From: Paenibacillus sp. MMS20-IR301
Lineage (GTDB): Bacteria > Bacillota > Bacilli > Paenibacillales > Paenibacillaceae
Length of the DNA stretch: 64,000 nucleotides
Reading direction: 5' to 3'
Assembly (NCBI RefSeq): GCF_032302195.1
Contig: NZ_CP135275.1
Span: forward strand, 7,027,001-7,091,000
Shown here piece after piece: positions 1 through 7,632 of this stretch. Positions within the stretch are counted from its first letter, which is position 1. Each line of letters starts with the position of its first letter. The notes under the pieces were generated by a model that worked only from the letters and a program-made list of their open reading frames with translations, was not told where the DNA came from and made no database searches. A program made the translations under genes and the position numbers.

Positions 1-1
1 C

Positions 2-2593
2 CTGCTCATTAAGCAGAATAAGATCTCTTTCTACAAATCAGGAGTTACCGGGGAGACAAAGGTAGCCGATTATATCATAACTCCGGGTGCGGCCTATGAT
101 TTCCGGGTGCTGGTGGACGGCAATTCGGTCATTGTGCAGGTGAAGGCGGCGGGAGAATCCCAGTATCAGACACTGGGCCGGTACACGGGGCTGTATGATG
201 CGGTTAAGCGGACGGTTACCTTCGGGCATCATTTGCTGAAGCCGAGCCTGGATGATGTGCGGGTGTATGCTCTTGCGGCTGATAATCCGTATACCGGACC
301 AGTCCTGACAAGCATGCAATTCTACAAGACAGCGATGAACCTCAAAGCCGGGGAGACGGAGAATCTGCGGATCATCTATGAGCCCGCGGCGGTAGAGCTT
401 GATGATGACAGTGTGATCTGGACCAGCAGCAATGAGCAGGTGGTGAAGCTGACCGGCACTGCGTCCAAAGCAAGAGCGGTAACGGCGCTCAGCCCCGGAA
501 CGGCAGTGATTCAGGCAGTTACGGCGGACAACCAGATTACGGTGACCAGCACGGTCACGGTTACTCCGGCGACGGCTGCGGGGAGCGGGAGTGCTGCTTT
601 TGCCGTCTACGGGGAGAAGCAGTTAATCCCTTCTGATCTGTACGGGATCAATTACCAGAAGCTGAATGATCTGGGGCGGACCGACAACTGGTACAGTAAG
701 CGTGACATCAGGCTGATGCAGGATATCGGAGTCGATCTGCTGCGCGTCCCGGACGGAACTTCGGCTAACTATTATCTGTATAACGACGGCTCTCTGATTA
801 ATGCCAATGATCCGCGGTTCAGCGGGATTACCACTGGCTTCGAATATACTTCGGTGAACGGGATTAACAACGGGCTGAACGGGATTTTTCTGGAGGATAT
901 TTACCGGGCACCGAATGAGCTGGAGCTGCCGAGCACGTTTGTGCTGAATGTGGCTTTTCAGAGCGTGGAAGAGATTACTGCCGAGGTAGAGGAGATAGTC
1001 AGCCTGTCCGATCAGCCAGTGCGCATCGAGATGGGCAATGAATTCTATCTGAACAAATACGGCGGCCAGTTCCCGTCCGTTACCGATTACGTCTATAAGG
1101 CGCGCGATGTGTATCATGCGATCAAAGAGATTGACCCGGCTATACAGGTGGGAATCGTAATTCTGGATAAATGGCAGGAGACGATTATTGTAAAAGACCC
1201 CGATTCGCATAAGCCGAACGATCCGCTCGATCTGGAGGACACAGCCGGCAACCGTTATGTGCGCTGGGAGGAGTGGAACCGGACGATTGCCGCCAATCCG
1301 GATATCTATGATGCTGTAATTCCGCATGAGTATACGGGGATACACAGCATTGATGATATGACCCAGTCCGATTTCATGGACTTCCTGTATATAAACAACG
1401 AAAACCGCTACCAGCTGATTAAAGAGCAGGCGTTAGAATTCCCGGGCAAGGAGATCTGGATCACGGAGTATGGCGGCATCAGCGGGCTGATCTTCGGCGG
1501 GGAGACGAATCTTGCGGAGAAGGGCCGGATTCACCTGGGCAAAACCCCGGCCTACTCCCTCCACTACATGGAACGGTTCATGAACTTCATGAAGACCGGC
1601 AAGGTGCAGGTTACTGCATATCACTGCCTGATCGACAACCAGTTCTTCGGCATCGTGCAGGACAGCTTTGACAGCAGCAATAAGACCGGCATGGTCGTGC
1701 TGCCGCCGTATTATACCTTCCGGGAGATCGGCAGTCTGCTGAAGGATAATGACTATTATTATGATCTGGCCATGACGAGCGGTGATTACCGGATGCTTAA
1801 CAATGCTGTACCTGCCAATTATGTCTACGGCAAGGATCTGAAGCTTAATGATGTCGGCGCCTGGGGACTCGGGAATGAAGACGAAATGACGACCGTCGTA
1901 TTCAGCAACCGGACGGATAAGGAGATTGAAGTGTCGCTGCCGGGCCAGGAGCTAATGCCAGTCTGGACTTACGGCGGTGATCCGGTGCCGGATTATCTGG
2001 TCAACGATTATACCATCTGGAGACAGGAGCCGAAGAACAATCCGCTGCCGGTAACCCCGGGCGGAGAATTTGCGGCAACGGCTACTTTGCAGCCGTATTC
2101 GATGACCGTTGTGAAGCTGCATGCAGCCAGCTATTCCGATGTAGGTGCAGCTCACTGGGCCCGGACCTATATAGAAGCTTTAGGTACCAAGGGTGTTGTA
2201 TCGGGTGGAACAGGGACGGAGTATCTGCCTGAAGCCCTTATAACCAAAGCGGATATGGCAGTGATGCTGGTCAAAGCACTGCAGATGCCGAATGACTATT
2301 CGGATACACCGGCGGTGTTCAGTGATGTTGCGGGTAGCTCGGTTGTGTATCCGGCCCTTGCAGCGGCAGTGTGGAAAGGGATTGCAGCAGCGGACAGTTC
2401 CGGTAACATCAACCCGAATCAGCACCTGACGGTGCAAGAGATCATTGCCATGACGCAGAATGCGGCTGTGGTGCTGGGCAAAGATCCTCAGCTGGTCGTG
2501 AACCCGGGCTTCGGCGGCACGCCTTCTCCTTCGGGCTATGCTACCCGGGCGGAAGCAGCGCGGATTGTGTATGCGCTGCTTGAGCTGCAATGA
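2..2593 (+). CDS. Surface glycoside hydrolase with BIG2-like and SLH domains (5' truncated by the window edge)
   Basis: The reading frame is open from base 2, so the true start lies before the window and any secretion signal is not visible. The first ~90 codons look like a beta-sandwich, sugar-binding type module. A bacterial Ig-like (BIG2) stretch follows (about 340-570). Next comes a clan GH-A type barrel with MGNEF (acid/base Glu codon 1040-1042) and WITEYG (nucleophile Glu codon 1466-1468), resembling arabinofuranosidase or GH39/GH79-like enzymes. The last ~150 residues (from about 2135) carry SLH repeats beginning YSDVGAAHWA, which anchor proteins to cell-wall polymer. I infer a cell-surface polysaccharide-degrading enzyme. 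The exact GH family is uncertain. The kinase gene follows 52 bases downstream. Confidence 0.82.
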   Translation: MLIKQNKISFYKSGVTGETKVADYIITPGAAYDFRVLVDGNSVIVQVKAAGESQYQTLGRYTGLYDAVKRTVTFGHHLLKPSLDDVRVYALAADNPYTGPVLTSMQFYKTAMNLKAGETENLRIIYEPAAVELDDDSVIWTSSNEQVVKLTGTASKARAVTALSPGTAVIQAVTADNQITVTSTVTVTPATAAGSGSAAFAVYGEKQLIPSDLYGINYQKLNDLGRTDNWYSKRDIRLMQDIGVDLLRVPDGTSANYYLYNDGSLINANDPRFSGITTGFEYTSVNGINNGLNGIFLEDIYRAPNELELPSTFVLNVAFQSVEEITAEVEEIVSLSDQPVRIEMGNEFYLNKYGGQFPSVTDYVYKARDVYHAIKEIDPAIQVGIVILDKWQETIIVKDPDSHKPNDPLDLEDTAGNRYVRWEEWNRTIAANPDIYDAVIPHEYTGIHSIDDMTQSDFMDFLYINNENRYQLIKEQALEFPGKEIWITEYGGISGLIFGGETNLAEKGRIHLGKTPAYSLHYMERFMNFMKTGKVQVTAYHCLIDNQFFGIVQDSFDSSNKTGMVVLPPYYTFREIGSLLKDNDYYYDLAMTSGDYRMLNNAVPANYVYGKDLKLNDVGAWGLGNEDEMTTVVFSNRTDKEIEVSLPGQELMPVWTYGGDPVPDYLVNDYTIWRQEPKNNPLPVTPGGEFAATATLQPYSMTVVKLHAASYSDVGAAHWARTYIEALGTKGVVSGGTGTEYLPEALITKADMAVMLVKALQMPNDYSDTPAVFSDVAGSSVVYPALAAAVWKGIAAADSSGNINPNQHLTVQEIIAMTQNAAVVLGKDPQLVVNPGFGGTPSPSGYATRAEAARIVYALLELQ

Positions 2594-2645
2594 TCGACCG
2601 GAAAGTAATGTTAAATCAGTCTATATTCAGATTGGAGCATAGGTT

Positions 2646-3596
2646 ATGGATGTGGTGAGCCTAGGAGAAACAATGGTTTTGTTCACGCCGGAGAAGCGGG
2701 GGCAGATGCGCTACAGCCGGAGCTTCTCCTCGCAAATCGCCGGTGCCGAGACCAATACCCTGATTGGGCTGGCGAAGCTCGGCCATCAGGCGGGCTGGAT
2801 CAGCCGGCTCGGCAATGATGAATTCGGCGCCCTCGTCCGCGCAGCCGTGCGGGGGGAAGGTGTAGATACAGGTCAGGTCATTATTGACGGAGAAGCCCCG
2901 ACAGGCCTGCTGTTCAAGGAACGGCTGAATGAACGGGAGGTGCGGATGTACTATTACCGCTCGCATTCCGCCGCCAGCCGCCTGCAGCCGGGGGATATTG
3001 ATGAAGCTTATATCGCTGCTGCGAAATATTTGTACCTGACCGGGATTACGCCGGCGCTGAGTCCCTCCTGCCGGGAGAGCGTCTTCCATGCCGTTGAGGT
3101 GGCCCGCAGGCATAAAGTGACAGTGGTGTTTGATCCGAACCTCCGCCGTAAGCTGTGGGGAGAGGAGGAGGCACGGTCTGTGCTGAAGGAGCTGGTCAGG
3201 AAGTCGGATATCGTGCTGGCCGGCATTTCGGAGGGTGAATTCCTGTATGGGACCAAGGATTGCACCGAACTGGCCGGGCATTTGCACAGGGAGGGCTGCG
3301 GCACCGCAATTATTAAGCGCGGCGAGCTTGGCGCCTATTATTCCAATACGCTCGAGGCACGTTATGTCAGCAGCTTCAAGGTAGCCAGAGTAGTTGATCC
3401 GGTGGGAGCGGGTGACGGTTTCGCCGCCGGGGTGCTGTCCGGGCAGCTGGATGGCCTGCCGCTGGAGCAATCGGTCGCACGGGGCTGTGCGGTGGGAGCG
3501 GCAGTAACGATGGTCAGCGGAGATATCGAGGGATTGCCCGATCGCCGGGCACTGGCGTCACTGTTGTCAGCGGCAGCGGAGGATGTACAGCGTTAA
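2646..3596 (+). CDS. kdgK: PfkB-family sugar kinase, likely 2-keto-3-deoxygluconate kinase
   Basis: This is a 316-residue ribokinase/PfkB-fold kinase. The N-terminus SLGETMVLFTP and the GAETNTLIGLAKLG stretch are typical of KDG kinases. The C-terminal PfkB signature DPVGAGDGFAAG carries the catalytic Asp near residue 257. KDG kinases phosphorylate 2-keto-3-deoxygluconate, the common intermediate of galacturonate and glucuronate breakdown, in the cytosol. GGAG sits 8 bases before the ATG. The uronate and pectin genes elsewhere in the window support KDG as substrate, but fructokinase or another PfkB sugar kinase remains possible. The next gene starts 22 bases after the stop, so co-transcription is likely. 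Confidence 0.8.
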   Translation: MDVVSLGETMVLFTPEKRGQMRYSRSFSSQIAGAETNTLIGLAKLGHQAGWISRLGNDEFGALVRAAVRGEGVDTGQVIIDGEAPTGLLFKERLNEREVRMYYYRSHSAASRLQPGDIDEAYIAAAKYLYLTGITPALSPSCRESVFHAVEVARRHKVTVVFDPNLRRKLWGEEEARSVLKELVRKSDIVLAGISEGEFLYGTKDCTELAGHLHREGCGTAIIKRGELGAYYSNTLEARYVSSFKVARVVDPVGAGDGFAAGVLSGQLDGLPLEQSVARGCAVGAAVTMVSGDIEGLPDRRALASLLSAAAEDVQR

Positions 3597-3618
3597 ATCT
3601 GTAACAGGGAGTGGAGAC

Positions 3619-5793
3619 ATGGGTAAAGCGACAGAAATTCTTAATGAGCAGGATTATTACCGGATCGTATATGGCGGCTGGCTAGGCAAAAACATCGGCG
3701 GAACCCTCGGTGCTCCCGTAGAAGGAGTTAAAGAGCTGCTGCAGCTGGATTTCTATCCGGAGCTGCCGGACGGGCCGCTGGAGAATGATGATCTGGATCT
3801 CCAGCTGGTCTGGCTGCATGCGCTGGAGCAATACGGGCCGGGAATAACGGCACAGCAGCTGGGACAGGAATGGGTGGATCATATTTTTTTCCCGTTCGAT
3901 GAATACGGATATGCCTTAACTAATCTGCGGCGGGGGCTGAAGCCTCCGCTGGCCGGTTTGTTCAATAATCCCTTCAACAATTGTATGGGCTCGCCCATCC
4001 GCTCGGAGATCTGGGCGATGGTCGCTCCGGGAATGCCGGAGGTAGCTGCAAGGTATGCCTATGAGGATGCGATCACGGACCATGCGGGCGGCGAAGGTGT
4101 GTACGGGGAAATGTTCTTTGCGGCGCTGGAGAGTGCGGTCTTCTATGAGCAGGACCGTGATACCTTAATTGAAATCGGCCTCGGATTCATCCCGGCAGAT
4201 TGCCGCACGGCACTTGCCGTCAGGGATTTGCTGCGTTGGCATAGCGAGGGGCAAGACTGGCTGAGCGCGCGGGAGCTGATTCTTCAGCATCACGGGCACA
4301 GCAACTTTACGGACGCTCCGCAAAATATCGCCTTCACCCTGCTCGGCTGGCTGTATGGCGAAGACTTCGAAGACGCCATTCTGAAGGCGGTCAATTGCGG
4401 CTACGATACGGACTGTACAGCTGCTACGCTGGCCGCGATCCTCGGAATGATCCTCGGGCCGGAGGGACTGCCGGCCAAATGGGTTGATCCGGTCGGCAAC
4501 CGGGTGGTGGTCAGCCCGCCGATTAACGGATTTCCGCATCCGGCCACGCTGGAGGAGCTGACAGAGCGGACCATAGCGATGGGCAAGCGTGTGCTGGCCC
4601 ACGCCGGTTCCCGGATTGTGGTGCTGCCGGATCTGCCGACCCGGCTGACCGCGCCGGATGTGGCTGACGGGTCTTTCAAGGAGTTATGGACACGCGATCC
4701 GGGCGTGGATATCCGCTATCTGCCCGAAGGGTCGCAGGAGCATGCGCTGCTGAAGCTGGAAATCCGATATGAGGGCAATGATCCGGGCATAGGTGCCGGA
4801 GGCTCCAAGGCGCTGGCGTTCAGGCTGACGAACCTGACTAACATGCTGCTGTCCTTCCGTACTGGACTTGTGCTGCCGGAGGGCTGGCAAGAGGCGGAGC
4901 AGGGATGGATGACTGGGCGAAGTCAAGAGGTAGGGCAGGGCTGGGTGACTGAGCGGACTCAGGAGTCGGGGGAAGGAGAGAGGACTGGGCGAAGTGAGAA
5001 GGCCGGTCAAGGCTGGGGAACCGAGCGAAGCCAGGAGGCGGCTCAAGATAGGGTAGTGGAGCAGGAAGCTGGAGGAAACCGGACTGAGCAAGCTCAGGGT
5101 GCCGGGAGAAGTCTGGCAGTGGGTCAAGTCCCGGTAATGGAGCAGGGAACTGAGGGAAAGCAGGCGGGTCAAGCACAGGTAACTCTAAGTCTGGCAGCCG
5201 GGGAGAGCTACAGCTGGGATACGCTGATTACAGCGGCGGAGGAGCTGGAGGAATCCGCCTATCCCCTGCAGCTGCAGCTGACCCGGCTGCATAACGGTGC
5301 GGAGTGGGCGGTTCTCCGGGTGCCCTTCACGCTGGTCCGCGCTAATGGCTGGCTGGTTTCTGGTCCGGGCGGCAAGGCTGAGAAGCCGGTCTGGATATCC
5401 GGGAACCGTGTGCCGCTTGACGAAGCTGCCGGGCTGCATACCGCTGGGTGGTACACCGGGCGGACGGCACTGCATAATCCGCTGGAACGCGAGGTTTGTC
5501 TGGCTGTATCAGCTCCGGGAGCGGTCCGGCTGAAGCTGAACGGCAAAATGATATTGGATTCACCCGGAGCCGAGGATGCACTTCCGGCGTATCACCGGGG
5601 AGCAGACGGGCAGCGTATCGAGCTGCATTTGTCCGCCGGGGTGCACCAACTGGAGGTAGAAGCCCTTCGCGGGCAGGACCCGCTCGAGCTGCACGTACTG
5701 ACGGTAGCTCCCGCTGTCACCGAGCAGCCCGGCTTCTGCTACAGTCTGACTGATCTGCGGCTTGATCTGCCTGAGGGAGGCCGGCTTAAGTAA
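3619..5793 (+). CDS. ADP-ribosylglycohydrolase-family protein with C-terminal extension
   Basis: The N-terminal ~330 residues are a DraG/ADP-ribosylglycohydrolase fold. ENDDLDLQLVW and GYDTDCTAAT supply the Asp residues that bind the metal pair in this family. An in-frame ATG at 3583 overlaps the kinase gene, but the ATG at 3619 has GGGAGTGGAGA just upstream and is preferred. A beta-rich C-terminal half of unknown role follows, interrupted by a hydrophilic repetitive segment (about residues 427-520). The family removes ADP-ribose from proteins or small molecules. Homologues placed beside sugar kinases may act on a sugar N- or O-glycoside instead; that is inference. It forms a tight pair with the kinase gene upstream. 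Confidence 0.78.
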   Translation: MGKATEILNEQDYYRIVYGGWLGKNIGGTLGAPVEGVKELLQLDFYPELPDGPLENDDLDLQLVWLHALEQYGPGITAQQLGQEWVDHIFFPFDEYGYALTNLRRGLKPPLAGLFNNPFNNCMGSPIRSEIWAMVAPGMPEVAARYAYEDAITDHAGGEGVYGEMFFAALESAVFYEQDRDTLIEIGLGFIPADCRTALAVRDLLRWHSEGQDWLSARELILQHHGHSNFTDAPQNIAFTLLGWLYGEDFEDAILKAVNCGYDTDCTAATLAAILGMILGPEGLPAKWVDPVGNRVVVSPPINGFPHPATLEELTERTIAMGKRVLAHAGSRIVVLPDLPTRLTAPDVADGSFKELWTRDPGVDIRYLPEGSQEHALLKLEIRYEGNDPGIGAGGSKALAFRLTNLTNMLLSFRTGLVLPEGWQEAEQGWMTGRSQEVGQGWVTERTQESGEGERTGRSEKAGQGWGTERSQEAAQDRVVEQEAGGNRTEQAQGAGRSLAVGQVPVMEQGTEGKQAGQAQVTLSLAAGESYSWDTLITAAEELEESAYPLQLQLTRLHNGAEWAVLRVPFTLVRANGWLVSGPGGKAEKPVWISGNRVPLDEAAGLHTAGWYTGRTALHNPLEREVCLAVSAPGAVRLKLNGKMILDSPGAEDALPAYHRGADGQRIELHLSAGVHQLEVEALRGQDPLELHVLTVAPAVTEQPGFCYSLTDLRLDLPEGGRLK
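4901..5176 (+). repeat. In-frame degenerate low-complexity repeat inside the ADP-ribosylglycohydrolase gene
   Basis: The encoded segment repeats a 13-14 residue theme of the type GW-T-RSQE--GQ, rich in Gly, Gln, Glu, Arg and Thr. It separates two ordinary beta-rich stretches. The coding strand is purine-rich, like the intergenic repeats just downstream. It is probably a disordered, expandable linker; no known domain is recognised. Confidence 0.7.
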
Positions 5794-5829
5794 CAGGATT
5801 ATAGCGGGCTGAATGAAGAAAGCGAAGTA

Positions 5830-6130
5830 AGTGGAAGGAAGTAAATGGAATGAAGTAAAAGGTAGAGTTAGAAGGAGAGAAGGAGTGAGGATAGAGAAAG
5901 TATAAGGTAGGTAGAATGAGTTGGGTTCTATAAAGTTAATGGAGTGAAGTAAGGGGAATGAAGTAAAAGGGAGAGTTAGAGCGAGAGAAAGAGTGAGGTT
6001 AGAGTAAATATAGAATAGGTAGAATAAGTTGGGTTCTATAAAGTTAATGGAGTGAAGTAAGTGGAATGAAGCAAACGGGAGAGTTAGAAGGAGAGAAGGA
6101 GTGAGGATAGAGTAAGAGTAATGAAGTAAG
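5830..6130. repeat. Three tandem copies of a 108-bp purine-strand repeat
   Basis: The landmark GAGTTAG recurs at 5865, 5973 and 6081, exactly 108 bases apart, and GGGTTCTATAAAGTTAATGG recurs at 5923 and 6031. The + strand is almost entirely A and G. No start with a ribosome site exists here, and the long open frames seen on the minus strand are by-products of a period divisible by three. It begins about 35 bases after the ADP-ribosylglycohydrolase stop. Confidence 0.85.
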
Positions 6131-6152
6131 TAACTTAGATTAAGGTAAGTAT

Positions 6153-6199
6153 AAAAAAACTGTCCTCTTGCAGAGAAACTTTGCTGGGGACAGTTTTTG
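6153..6199. terminator. Bidirectional intrinsic terminator
   Basis: The arms AAAAACTGTCC and GGACAGTTTTT pair perfectly around a ~21-nt loop, giving an A-tract/T-tract hairpin that can stop transcription from either side. It is the likely end of the kdgK/ADP-ribosylglycohydrolase transcript. Confidence 0.75.
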
Positions 6200-6231
6200 T
6201 GCTTGTTACTAAAAACTCTACTGGGAGAGGA

Positions 6232-6725
6232 TAAAGTGAAAAATCCCACTAATCCAGCCAAAAGTGGGCTACGTGGAGGAATTAGAGTGAAAAATCCCTC
6301 TAAACTAGTCAAAAGTGGACTAAGTGGGAGAAGTAGAGTGAAAAATCCCACTAAACTAGTCAAAAGTGGACTAAGTGGGAGAAGTAGAGTGAAAAATCCC
6401 ACTAATCCGCCGAAAATTAAGGGCACAAGTGCCCTTAATTCCGCCAGAACCAGGCGGGCAGAGCAAAATAGGGGCACAAGTGCCCTTAAATCCGCCGAAA
6501 TCAGGCGGACTGGGCAAATTAAGAGCACAAGTGCCCTTAAATCCGCCGAAACTAGGCGGACTGGGCAAAATAAGGGCACAAGTGCCCTTAAATCCGCCGA
6601 AACCAGGCGGACTGGGCAAAATAAGGGCACAAGTACCCCTAAATCCGCCGAAACTAGGCGGACTGGGCAAATTAGGGGCACAAGTGCCCTTAAATCCGCC
6701 AGAACCAGGCGGAGTAACTATATGA
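6232..6725. repeat. 51-bp tandem array with two unit types, each hairpin-forming
   Basis: The period is exactly 51 bases. Four units of type GTGAAAAATCCCACTAA start at 6236, 6287, 6338 and 6389. Six units with the hairpin GGGCAC-AA-GTGCCC (C at 6424, 6475, 6526, 6577, 6628, 6679) follow. Each of the latter also holds a second hairpin, TCCGCC...GGCGGA. Because 51 is divisible by three, 17-residue repeat ORFs appear on both strands. None has a convincing ribosome site, so I treat the array as non-coding. A sister array lies at 63250-63470. Confidence 0.88.
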
Positions 6726-6832
6726 AGGCCACAAGCAAGTGCCCCTAATTCAGCCCGGCAATCCCCTCTGCCAGCTCTCCTTCTGCTTACATTAATTTGT
6801 AAAAGGGAAGATTGATTTTTTTGGCAGAAGGA

Positions 6833-6861
6833 TTGATCTAAGCGTTTTCATCTGCTAGAAT
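6833..6861 (+). promoter_or_regulatory. Promoter of the GntR gene with an embedded cre-like site
   Basis: TTGATC (6833-6838), a 17-base spacer and TAGAAT (6856-6861) form a sigma-A type promoter. The spacer contains TCTAAGCGTTTTCA (6837-6850), which fits the CcpA cre consensus at about 13 of 14 positions. CcpA bound here would block polymerase, giving carbon-catabolite repression. This is inferred from sequence only. Confidence 0.6.
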
Positions 6862-6863
6862 AT

Positions 6864-6884
6864 CATTATCGTTTATCGATAATG
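6864..6884. promoter_or_regulatory. Palindromic operator, probably for the adjacent GntR regulator
   Basis: CATTATCG and CGATAATG form a perfect 8-bp inverted repeat with a TTTAT spacer. It lies directly after the -10 box, over the expected transcription start, and 14 bases before the gntR ATG. That position suits autorepression. Confidence 0.6.
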
Positions 6885-6897
6885 TGGAGGTTGGAGC

Positions 6898-7542
6898 ATG
6901 AGTGAAATGAACGGTCCGCTGATTAGTTTATCGATTAGTCAGCAGATATATGAGCAGATTAAGAATGATATTTTGTCCGGAGTATACACTCCCGGTGACC
7001 GCCTGCTGGTGCTGGAGCTGGCAGACCGCTTCAAGGTGAGCCAGGCCCCGGTGAGGGAAGCGCTGGAACGGCTGAAGTTTGATGAGCTGATTATTGGTGC
7101 GCCTAACAAAGGCTCGGTAGTGTCCAATATCTCCGCGAAGGAGATCCGCGATATCTTCGAGCTGCGTGAGGTCGTGGAGATTTATGCGGTCCGCAAGGCT
7201 CTGCCCCAGCTGAATGAGGCCGATTTCCGGCACATGGAGCAGACCGTCCGCCAGATGGAGGAAGCGGTAGCTAAGCAGGATATGCTGCAGATACTGCAGT
7301 GTGATCTGGAGTTCCACGGGTATCTGTATGAGCGCTGCGATAATCAGATGGCGCTTGATATCTGGAACCGGATGAAGATGAAGATGATGCATTTCATGTC
7401 CATTTCAGTGCGTGTGCATACTACCGACCAGCTGGTGGAGGAGCATCTGGCGCTGCTGGAAATTATCAAGTCGGGCGATCTGAAGACGGCCGAGAAGCGG
7501 TTCAAGCAGCACATGAAGGGCTACAAGCTTTTCTCGGTGTGA
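6898..7542 (+). CDS. GntR-family transcriptional regulator (FCD subfamily)
   Basis: A 214-residue protein with an N-terminal winged helix of GntR type (QIYEQIKNDILSG, then VSQAPVREALERL). A C-terminal all-helical FCD ligand domain (FELREVVEIYAV, EFHGYLYERCDNQ, EEHLALLEIIKSGD) follows. FCD regulators commonly sense hexuronates or related sugar acids and repress their catabolic genes. With the KDG-kinase-like gene upstream and the mannonate-dehydratase-like gene downstream, a UxuR/ExuR/KdgR-type role is likely. GGAGGTTGGAG precedes the ATG. Its own promoter carries a palindrome and a cre-like site. Confidence 0.88.
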   Translation: MSEMNGPLISLSISQQIYEQIKNDILSGVYTPGDRLLVLELADRFKVSQAPVREALERLKFDELIIGAPNKGSVVSNISAKEIRDIFELREVVEIYAVRKALPQLNEADFRHMEQTVRQMEEAVAKQDMLQILQCDLEFHGYLYERCDNQMALDIWNRMKMKMMHFMSISVRVHTTDQLVEEHLALLEIIKSGDLKTAEKRFKQHMKGYKLFSV

Positions 7543-7632
7543 CAACCGCGCTCCAGCGGGGGGATTTACAGCTGCAGCAGCGGGCCCGGCCCGCCTGGAG
7601 CAATAACATCATGGAATTGGAGGAGTACATGT

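Noticed and set aside
623..1345. A 240-codon minus-strand ORF
   Set aside because: Shadow of the SLH glycoside hydrolase gene on the opposite strand, with no domain or ribosome site.
5560..6681. A 373-codon minus-strand ORF across the ADP-ribosylglycohydrolase end and the repeats
   Set aside because: It runs antisense through a real gene and two repeat arrays whose periods are multiples of three; low-complexity product and no start signals.
6197..6748. Repeat-protein ORFs on both strands (17-residue periods such as KSAETRRTGQNKGTSAL and PLNPPKLGGLGKIRAQV)
   Set aside because: The 51-bp period keeps several frames open automatically. There is no ribosome site, frames exist on both strands at once, and the DNA shows dyad symmetry instead of codon structure.
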